From the NCBI GenBank assembly GCA_023428885.1, contig JAEYWQ010000210.1:1-12275 (forward strand): 12,275 bases of DNA. Reading direction: 5' to 3'. Source of the stretch: Bacillota bacterium. GTDB taxonomy: Bacteria; Bacillota; Clostridia; Lachnospirales; Lachnospiraceae. Each line of letters begins with the position of its first letter. Positions within the stretch are counted from its first letter, which is position 1. Position numbers and translations under genes: made by a program. The notes beneath the pieces are model-generated. The model saw only the letters and a program-made list of their open reading frames with translations, did not search any database and was not told where the DNA came from. This document shows, piece after piece, positions 6,246-12,275 of this stretch.

Positions 6246-8156
6246 TTAGTTCTTCTCTAGCTTAGAATAAATAACACCTGGTTTTAGGCTAATTCCATTC
6301 ATCTTCGCAAGTTCTGAGACTGTGACAAGCTGATAGCCTTCTTTTAGCAATTTCGGAACAATTTCCGCTACCGCTTCTTTTGTCTTTTCATAAGGTTCAT
6401 GCAGCAATAAGATGGAATTTGCAAGTGTTCCCTTCTCATGAGCTTCTAGGATACTATTTATAATGCTTTCTTTAGTTGCCTCGCTGCTATAATCTCGTGT
6501 ATCCACACAACAACCGATACATGGTGCATCTACAGTTTCTAATACTGTTTCGTTAAAGGTTAGATATGGTAGTCTAAATAGAAAAGAGGATTGACCAGTT
6601 ATATTGCTTAGCACAGCACTAGTATCATCAACTTCTTTTTTCATCTTCTCCTGGCTTAGGGAGGTCATGTCAAGATGGGACCAGGTATGATTAGCTATCT
6701 CACAACCAAGTTCTTTGGCAAATAAGATCTCTTGTTTGTTGATTGGATTAATATTCATACCATTGTAGAAGAAGGTGGCATGCTGGCCATATTGTTTCAA
6801 GGTCTTTAAGATCTGCATCGCAGTTGAGTCTTCCTTCCAATCCACAGGACCATCATCAAAGGTGAGTGCTACTAGTTTCTTACTTGGATCAATCCAGGAG
6901 GTATCAATATCATCTACTAATGCATCTTCCAATTTCAATGTCTCTTCAACATTTACATCCAAAGCTAGTTCTGCCTTAATAAAATTGGCTAATTTTAATG
7001 CAGCCTTTGTATGAGTTACCTGTGATGGATGATAATCTACCCCATATCCATCTGCTTCTAATTGAACATCAAACTTCAGGGTAAGGATATTGTCATCTTT
7101 GCTTTCTGATTTATAATCAGAAACAGCATTCTCCAAATATGGATATAAGGAATCTCCCATAATTCCTAAACTACAGATGATTTTCGCATTAGGATTCAAT
7201 CCACGCACTGCTTTTATGAAGTCTTTATACCCTGCTTCATATTCTTTACAGCGTGACACATCGCTTCCACAATAACTGGCATCATTGGTTCCAAGGTTGA
7301 TAACAATCACATCAGGAACAAACTTCGTAAAATCCCAAGGTATAGTTTCCGGTGAGATTTGGGCAGCAATACGTCCATAAGATCGACCGATTTTTTCATA
7401 GTAAGGTAAGATAAGAGATTCTTCATTCTTAACCCCAGTATCCGTCCAACCGGAGATAATTCCATATCCACTGATGGAAACCAAACTATAATCTGCATTC
7501 AATGCTTTTGCTGTCTGGTAAGCATAAGCCTTTGTTGCATTTTCATTCTTGGTAGAATATGTACTTTCTAAGCCTGCTTCTACACCATAGCCACAAGTGA
7601 TGGAGTCTCCAATAAATTCAATTTTTAAGTCTTTTTCTTGAGTTTTCTTAATGGAAGTACCAACCACCCGAACGCTTTCAATACCCACGGTAGAATCAGT
7701 GGTTTCTGACAATTTCACAATACGGACTGTGACATCCTTCGCAACATCGCTTTTGAATACATCAATGCTCTTCTTCGCTGCATCAATATATTCTGTTAGC
7801 AGTAGCTCTTCATTTACATAGATCCCTACCTTGGCACGATGAATATCCTCTCCAATGCCTGTTGCCATATTATCTCCTACAAAATCAATACTACATTCCG
7901 TTCCGTTAAACTTAAATTCCACACCAGTTGCTGAATATGCTAACCACAATACCTCTTGATGCAAATAAGTTCGACCTAATAACTTAACATTTTCTTCTGT
8001 TAATGAACATTCACGCATAATATCATTTGCCTCCGTATCTTTTTCTTCATATTTTTCTTCATATTTTTCTTGATCTTTTTTGTCCTTCGAACAGCCTACA
8101 CTAACAAGCGCTAATAGACTGAGAAAGACGAGTTTTGCTAGCTTCCTCCCCCTCAT
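6246..8156 (-). CDS. Lipoprotein fusing a CE2-type acetyl esterase (SGNH) to a CE4/NodB polysaccharide deacetylase
   Basis: 636 residues with a strong start (GGAGG, 6-base spacer). The N-terminus is a type II signal peptide (MRGRKLAKLVFLSLLALVSVGC), so the mature protein is probably lipid-anchored outside the cell. A charged linker with KYEE repeats follows. Residues about 50-165 look like the CE2 N-terminal jelly roll (compare LLGRTYLHQ..., FKFNGTECSIDF). Then an SGNH hydrolase begins: IEFIGDSITCGYG with nucleophile Ser185, VINLGTNDASYC (block III) and DYHPSQ with the catalytic His. From about 425 a NodB domain shows ALTFDDGP (Asp434, Asp435), HTWSH (His490 and His494, metal ligands), FRLPY, VDTRDYS and LLLHE. 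Known CE2 enzymes remove O-acetyl groups from xylan or mannan; CE4 enzymes de-acetylate xylan, chitin or peptidoglycan. Both active sites look complete, implying a bifunctional deacetylase. Substrate is inferred from the neighbouring glycosidases; cell-wall remodelling is the alternative. Confidence 0.93.
   Translation of the reverse strand: MRGRKLAKLVFLSLLALVSVGCSKDKKDQEKYEEKYEEKDTEANDIMRECSLTEENVKLLGRTYLHQEVLWLAYSATGVEFKFNGTECSIDFVGDNMATGIGEDIHRAKVGIYVNEELLLTEYIDAAKKSIDVFKSDVAKDVTVRIVKLSETTDSTVGIESVRVVGTSIKKTQEKDLKIEFIGDSITCGYGVEAGLESTYSTKNENATKAYAYQTAKALNADYSLVSISGYGIISGWTDTGVKNEESLILPYYEKIGRSYGRIAAQISPETIPWDFTKFVPDVIVINLGTNDASYCGSDVSRCKEYEAGYKDFIKAVRGLNPNAKIICSLGIMGDSLYPYLENAVSDYKSESKDDNILTLKFDVQLEADGYGVDYHPSQVTHTKAALKLANFIKAELALDVNVEETLKLEDALVDDIDTSWIDPSKKLVALTFDDGPVDWKEDSTAMQILKTLKQYGQHATFFYNGMNINPINKQEILFAKELGCEIANHTWSHLDMTSLSQEKMKKEVDDTSAVLSNITGQSSFLFRLPYLTFNETVLETVDAPCIGCCVDTRDYSSEATKESIINSILEAHEKGTLANSILLLHEPYEKTKEAVAEIVPKLLKEGYQLVTVSELAKMNGISLKPGVIYSKLEKN
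8041..8076 (-). repeat. 12-bp in-frame tandem repeat coding the linker after the lipobox
   Basis: Two perfect copies of TTTTCTTCATAT and a third copy with two mismatches (plus-strand reading) encode the EKYEEKYEEK linker just after the lipidation cysteine. Because the unit is a multiple of three, copy-number changes would lengthen or shorten the tether without shifting the frame. Confidence 0.8.
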
Positions 8157-8391
8157 TTTTATCCTCCTACCTCACTTTAATTGGACAATCTTTAGTTTCA
8201 GAGAGCTTAAATTGATATGGATTTAGATTACTACAAAGTTGATTACATTTCAACTATTAGCAATATCATGATATATTTAGCCAATATACATAACTGAATA
8301 ACGACAATATTCCATTCCCGCTCGTATACATCTTGGAACATAACGCATATCATTCATAGGAAATTCATCAAAATTTATTATGAATGAAAAG
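8157..8391. other. 235-base non-coding leader region of the esterase-deacetylase gene
   Basis: No frame with a ribosome binding site is visible. The region must hold the promoter of the gene starting at 8156, since a terminator at 8392-8434 separates it from the gene upstream. The best sigma-A match is weak: minus-strand TTGAAA, 17 bases, TAATCT. A 12-bp palindrome ATATCATGATAT lies at 8263-8274 and could be an operator half-site pair, but it is AT-rich and may be chance. Confidence 0.4.
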
Positions 8392-8434
8392 GAGACTGTT
8401 GTAACATCATAATCTTTGATGTTGCAACAGTCTC
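8392..8434 (-). terminator. Hairpin terminator after the DUF4153 gene
   Basis: An 18-bp stem pairs 8392-8409 (GAGACTGTTGTAACATCA) with 8417-8434, with a single G-U pair and a 7-base loop. On the minus strand it starts 21 bases after the stop codon at 8455 and is followed by CCTTTTCATT. It ends the GH95-DUF4153 unit. Confidence 0.8.
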
Positions 8435-8454
8435 ATGTTGTTTGAATCCTCTTT

Positions 8455-10239
8455 TTATGGAGCTGCGAATACTAGGTAAATGTTATAATCGTATGAATCC
8501 TCTTGCCCATTCACTGTCGTATAATTAATATTTTCAAATATGATCCTTAATTGGTAGCCATTTTGATTCACATCTAAACTTAATTCCTGCGGTGAAAGTG
8601 ATTCCTTGGCAGGTGAAGTATCGCTATTAAGTCCTTTTACAAACTCTTTTAGTCCTGTACCAATAAGCTCTGCTCCATGGTTATCTAGAATGGAAACTCT
8701 AACATCATTAGCAGAACTCCTATCGATGTTAAGACGATAACTCTTTTGATCAATCATAAATTCACTATAGTTAGTGCCAGGATCTTTCATATAGCTTCCA
8801 ACTTGAGCATTAAAAATAACATCATAACCTTCAATTGGTAAGGCCTGGTTTTTATTGAGATAAATGTTTGTATAATGAATCTCTTCTCCAGTATAAGAAT
8901 AAGTTGGACCGAATCCAAATATCGTTTCCATATCCTCATAAACCTGAAAATTCACAGGTAACCATTCCAAGTAACTTAAGGAGCTACTTTGCTGAAGATA
9001 AAATAAGATATTCGTAACCTCCATCTTTGTCTTAAAGTTAGCATTAGAATTCTTTGTTACACTCTCATTCTCAAGCATACCTTCTTCTTCAAGAATATCT
9101 TCTAATCGTTCTATCTGACTGTTACGCGACACAGTAAATGCATCAATTGGTGGAATAATAGATAAAATCGCTAGAATTACTGCAAGTAAAGCAAGACGGC
9201 CATTCCTATTCACATCACTAAAGCAAAGGATAATTCCAGCTATTAGAGAGAAGATTCCAAACACAAGTATATAGTATCTAGACTCTGTAATCCCATAAGC
9301 ATTCACACGAATCCCTACTGAGATGAGTTGCATAATTACAATCGGGATTAAAATCTTTGGAAATACTTTGCGATAAAATTGTGTAAACCGATTCTTAAGT
9401 AAACTAGCCAAGATATAAATCACAAGTCCAGCAATTGTATAAATCAATACCATTGGACCAACTTGACCAGATGGCCAGGTACGGGTAAAGACAATCTTAA
9501 TAAAATAAGCAACTAAAACCAGTGTATATGCACAGATCAATGGTATAGAGATATTTGAAACTAAGATTTCAAGTAATTTTGGATATGAACTTGTCTCCTT
9601 TGTTCTTTCTTCCTCCTCATCGCTAGCATCAAAACGAGCTAAGAGTGAAAGATAATAAATAGGAGCAAACACCACCCAGATGATGGTCATAGCATAAGCA
9701 TAAGTATGATCCGGAACTTGAAATAATAAATTATCTATCGCTGCTATGATAGCTACCAAACCAATGGCCAGAACACCTGAATATAGGATGGAAGTGAAAA
9801 AAGACTTAAAATGAACTAAGGCTACTAAATTAAAGTCTGCCCTTGATTTATACGATGGAATCCATAATCCAATACATACAAGAGCAAAAATCGTTACAAT
9901 AGTCCGTATTACAATCCTATCATTCAAATCAGTAATCGGAAGCAGAATAAGAAAATAACCAATTAGGAGTATCAACGTAGCCAAATAAAGGAGCAATCGC
10001 TTCTTTTGTAATACTTCGAAGCTTTCTACCAAGAATTGTACAACTACTCCTAACACTGCTCCAAGCACTAAAGTAAAGATATATTTTAGAACTACTTCTT
10101 CCTTATCCCCTTCATTAGCTATGAAGCGCATAATTAAAATAGCAGCTGCTAATAAACATAAGACTGTCAAAGGAAAGCGAATTCCAGCAATTGAGATTCC
10201 TCTCACTCTATTATTTATCGTATCTTTTAACCCTTTCAT
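8455..10239 (-). CDS. DUF4153-family multi-pass membrane protein
   Basis: 594 residues. The start is supported by GAGG with an 8-base spacer. From about residue 20 to 368 the protein holds roughly 11 hydrophobic segments of membrane-spanning length, for example FPLTVLCLLAAAILIMRFI, LATLILLIGYFLILLPITD, LYSGVLAIGLVAIIAAIDN and LALLAVILAILSIIPPIDA. A charged loop (DEEEERTKE) sits near 205. About 225 soluble residues follow (370-594), with tyrosine- and asparagine-rich stretches (FGFGPTYSYTGEEIHYTNIY, LRIIFENINYTTVNG) that look like beta-structure. This membrane-plus-soluble-tail layout fits DUF4153, a family without an established function. It lies 100 bases downstream of GH95 on the same strand with no terminator between, so the two may be co-transcribed, and it ends at the terminator at 8392-8434. 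The membrane character is certain; the family name is recognised from overall pattern. Confidence 0.85.
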   Translation of the reverse strand: MKGLKDTINNRVRGISIAGIRFPLTVLCLLAAAILIMRFIANEGDKEEVVLKYIFTLVLGAVLGVVVQFLVESFEVLQKKRLLLYLATLILLIGYFLILLPITDLNDRIVIRTIVTIFALVCIGLWIPSYKSRADFNLVALVHFKSFFTSILYSGVLAIGLVAIIAAIDNLLFQVPDHTYAYAMTIIWVVFAPIYYLSLLARFDASDEEEERTKETSSYPKLLEILVSNISIPLICAYTLVLVAYFIKIVFTRTWPSGQVGPMVLIYTIAGLVIYILASLLKNRFTQFYRKVFPKILIPIVIMQLISVGIRVNAYGITESRYYILVFGIFSLIAGIILCFSDVNRNGRLALLAVILAILSIIPPIDAFTVSRNSQIERLEDILEEEGMLENESVTKNSNANFKTKMEVTNILFYLQQSSSLSYLEWLPVNFQVYEDMETIFGFGPTYSYTGEEIHYTNIYLNKNQALPIEGYDVIFNAQVGSYMKDPGTNYSEFMIDQKSYRLNIDRSSANDVRVSILDNHGAELIGTGLKEFVKGLNSDTSPAKESLSPQELSLDVNQNGYQLRIIFENINYTTVNGQEDSYDYNIYLVFAAP

Positions 10240-10284
10240 GACATTTACCTCACATATCCATCTGAAAACAGATTGAATATCTAC

Positions 10285-10290
10285 ATTATA
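10285..10290 (-). promoter_or_regulatory. Possible -10 box upstream of the DUF4153 gene
   Basis: A perfect TATAAT occurs on the minus strand about 46 bases before the start codon at 10239, but no acceptable -35 lies 16-18 bases upstream and there is no TG extension. A small ATCTG/CAGAT hairpin (10260-10273) lies in the leader. A weak internal promoter is possible; co-transcription with GH95 is equally likely. Confidence 0.25.
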
Positions 10291-10339
10291 TGGTCTTCCT
10301 TAAAGTATCTCATCATATCATCGGAAATATGCAGGTGCA

Positions 10340-12275
10340 TTACTTTTGAACTAAGATATAATGCTCTCCGCGCTTTCCAGCAAAACTAATCATATCCTGG
10401 TCTAGGTATTTCAATGGTATTAGCTGATCTTTAGATGTTACGACATAGTTCTTACAGTCTTTCACTCTGACCCTTATGACCTGCTCTTCGTCTCTTGTTT
10501 GCAGATTAGAATCTGTATTACACTCTTTCATCCAAATCACGGCTTTGGTAAGTATACTATCCTTCCACTCCAGATCTAACTCATAATTTCCTCTTGCGCA
10601 AACTCCTCGAATATGTCCATTCAGCCACTCTTCTGGAAGTGCAGGTAGAAGGTTTAAGATACCTCCATTGCTTTGAAGTAGCATCTCAGTAATTCCCGCT
10701 GTTGCTCCAAAATTTCCATCAATCTGAAATGGTGGATGAGCATCAAACATATTAGGATAAGTAGATTTTGACAGTATAGTTTGAATATACTTGCCTGCAT
10801 TCTTAGCATCCTGTAAACGTGCCCACATATTAATAATCCATGCACAGGACCAGCCAGTGTGACCTCCTCCGTTGCTAAGTCGTCGTTCCAGAGTTTTTCT
10901 TGCAGCAGCTGCCAGCTCAGGTGTTCCATCCACTGTAATTTCACCAGCTGGATGTAAAGAAAACAAATGAGAGATATGACGATGTCCAATTTCCACTTCT
11001 TCATACTCTTCTGGCCACTCTAGAATTGTACCCTGGCTACCTATTGTTAGTTCTGGAAGACGCTGTCTCATTTCCTTTAATTTAGCAGTAAAGTCATCCT
11101 CTACACCAAGAATATGAGCAGCTTCAATGGTAGCCCCAAAGAGGGTACGAAGCATGGAATTATCCATGGTTGGACCTGCACAAACGGAAGTTTCATAACC
11201 ATTTGGTGTCTGATATACATTCTCTGGAGATAAACTTGGACAAGTCACCAGTCTTTTCTTGTTATCTTTCACTAAGAAATCCTCAAAGAACTCAGAGGCT
11301 TCTTTTAAGGTTGGATAGGCTTGTCTTAAGAAATCCAGATCTTTGGTAAACTCGTAGCGGTCCCATAGATGCAAGCAAAGCCAAGCTGCTCCCATCGGCC
11401 AATAGGTTGCTGATGGCCAAAAGTCCTGAGGTGAACAATCTGCCCAGATATTGGTGTTATGATGAGCCATAAACCCTTTACAGTCATACATCTCTTTAGC
11501 CATAATACGCCCTTTTTCTTTCATTCGTTCAATCAAACGAAATAGAGGATCATGACATTCTGAAAGATTACATTGTTCTGCAAGCCAATAATTCATCTCG
11601 GTATTAATATTAATAGTAAATCGACCATTCCAAGGAGCAATCATTAAGTCATTCCAGATCCCCTGAAGATTGGCTGGAAGCTCACTATCTTTTCTACTGC
11701 TAGAGATAAGTAGATATCTTCCAAATTGATAATACAAGGCAACTAAGGCATTATCCACATCACCTTCTGATACTCTCATCAGTCGTTCATTGGTTGGTAA
11801 GAACTCAGATAAACGATCTTCTCCAAGAGAAAGCTCTACTCGATGAAATAATTGCTGATAGTCAGCTATGTGGTCTTTCTTAATGGTATCAAATCCTTTG
11901 CTATTAGCTGCCTTTAATCGGTCGATACAAACTTTCATAGGATCTTTGCTGTTAAAATCAGTGGCAGCGGCAAAAAGAATCACAAAACTTGACGCATTTT
12001 CTAATGTAATCTTACCATTGTCACATATCCCTCTTCCCGCTTTCCCCCAACCATTGAAATTCGGAATGATTTGCATCATAGCGCAATACTGAATGGAAGT
12101 TTCATCACCACAATGTCCCTGCATTACGAGAGACAGCGGAAGTTCTCCAGCTGATACGCTAAAGTTTTCTGGGCGATTTAAGCTTGCTTCTAATTGCAAG
12201 GTTAATCCAACATTTGCAGTCATTGACAGTGCATACACTTGATCAACTGCACTGATTAAGCTCTCAACCTTATAG
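10340..12275 (-). CDS. Glycoside hydrolase family 95, alpha-L-fucosidase/alpha-L-galactosidase (N-terminus cut by window edge)
   Basis: 644 visible residues. The frame is open to the window edge, so the real start is outside; an internal GTG at 12238 is not a convincing start. GH95 enzymes are about 750-800 residues, so roughly 100-150 are missing. They invert terminal alpha-1,2-linked L-fucose or L-galactose. Visible are the end of the N-terminal beta-domain, then the (alpha/alpha)6 barrel: LPANLQGIWND, ININTEMNYW (the N-x-N pair that activates water), FMAHHNTNIWAD, PSLSPEN (Glu codon 11224-11222, the expected general acid), GHRHISHL, GHTGWS and PFQIDGNFG (Asp codon 10720-10718, catalytic region). 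A C-terminal beta-domain closes the protein. All key residues are present. Whether it is secreted cannot be judged without the N-terminus. Likely substrates are fucosylated or L-galactosylated xyloglucan side chains, or host glycans. DUF4153 follows after 100 bases. Confidence 0.96.
   Translation of the reverse strand, partial: YKVESLISAVDQVYALSMTANVGLTLQLEASLNRPENFSVSAGELPLSLVMQGHCGDETSIQYCAMMQIIPNFNGWGKAGRGICDNGKITLENASSFVILFAAATDFNSKDPMKVCIDRLKAANSKGFDTIKKDHIADYQQLFHRVELSLGEDRLSEFLPTNERLMRVSEGDVDNALVALYYQFGRYLLISSSRKDSELPANLQGIWNDLMIAPWNGRFTININTEMNYWLAEQCNLSECHDPLFRLIERMKEKGRIMAKEMYDCKGFMAHHNTNIWADCSPQDFWPSATYWPMGAAWLCLHLWDRYEFTKDLDFLRQAYPTLKEASEFFEDFLVKDNKKRLVTCPSLSPENVYQTPNGYETSVCAGPTMDNSMLRTLFGATIEAAHILGVEDDFTAKLKEMRQRLPELTIGSQGTILEWPEEYEEVEIGHRHISHLFSLHPAGEITVDGTPELAAAARKTLERRLSNGGGHTGWSCAWIINMWARLQDAKNAGKYIQTILSKSTYPNMFDAHPPFQIDGNFGATAGITEMLLQSNGGILNLLPALPEEWLNGHIRGVCARGNYELDLEWKDSILTKAVIWMKECNTDSNLQTRDEEQVIRVRVKDCKNYVVTSKDQLIPLKYLDQDMISFAGKRGEHYILVQK

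Noticed and set aside
8978..8991. AAGGAGCTACTTTG inside the DUF4153 gene is identical to 14 bases of the long hairpin arm at 4849-4862
   Set aside because: A single 14-base match in a 12-kb AT-rich window is expected by chance about half the time, and the copy at 8978 has no matching second arm.
10654..11004. 116-residue minus-strand frame inside GH95
   Set aside because: It is a different reading frame of the GH95 barrel region, whose conserved motifs (GHRHISHL, QIDGNFG) run through it in the correct frame.
12236..12238. GTG at 12238 as the GH95 start
   Set aside because: The frame stays open to the window edge, a start here would remove most of the N-terminal domain, and no ribosome binding site precedes it.
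1..12275. CRISPR arrays, insertion sequences, tRNA, rRNA or riboswitches
   Set aside because: No regularly spaced repeats, transposase motifs, terminal inverted repeats around a gene, cloverleaf or conserved riboswitch core was seen on reading both strands by eye.

Overview
The window is AT-rich and gene-dense, with clear AGGAGG-type ribosome binding sites, intrinsic terminators and a carbohydrate-degradation gene set. This fits a low-GC Gram-positive anaerobe of the Clostridia, most likely a plant-polysaccharide-degrading Lachnospiraceae (Clostridium/Lachnoclostridium phytofermentans-like). That placement is inference from protein style and gene content, not from a marker gene.

Layout, left to right. 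(1) 1-786, minus: most of a radical SAM/SPASM protein, with its C-terminus beyond the window edge. (2) 890-3745, minus: a 951-residue cytoplasmic family 3 glycoside hydrolase with an extra internal domain and a CBM6-like tail. (3) 3866-4366, minus: a hypoxanthine/uracil-type DNA glycosylase. (4) 4636-4827, plus: a 63-residue acidic small protein ending in GPGGE, followed by a very long hairpin. (5) 5008-5388, minus: a small protein that may be a distant DUF1874 (STIV B116/AcrIII-1 fold) relative. (6) 5620-6171, plus: an unrecognised 183-residue protein. (7) 6246-8156, minus: a lipoprotein fusing a CE2-type acetyl esterase to a CE4/NodB polysaccharide deacetylase. (8) 8455-10239, minus: a DUF4153 multi-pass membrane protein. 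(9) 10340-12275, minus: most of a GH95 alpha-L-fucosidase/galactosidase, with its N-terminus beyond the window.

The carbohydrate genes suit stepwise hemicellulose breakdown. The surface-anchored esterase/deacetylase would remove acetyl groups, GH95 would remove terminal fucose or L-galactose, and the cytoplasmic GH3 would hydrolyse imported oligosaccharides. They are not one operon. Hairpin terminators at 8392-8434 and 6194-6238 separate the units, and a patch of small unrelated genes (3866-6171) lies between GH3 and the esterase. No mobile element, CRISPR array, tRNA or rRNA was seen.

No complete novel system is evident. The best leads are the CE2-CE4 fusion, the GPGGE small protein with its structured leader and trailer, the B116-like protein lacking the ring-nuclease histidine, the domain-rich GH3, and two terminators that share a core sequence.
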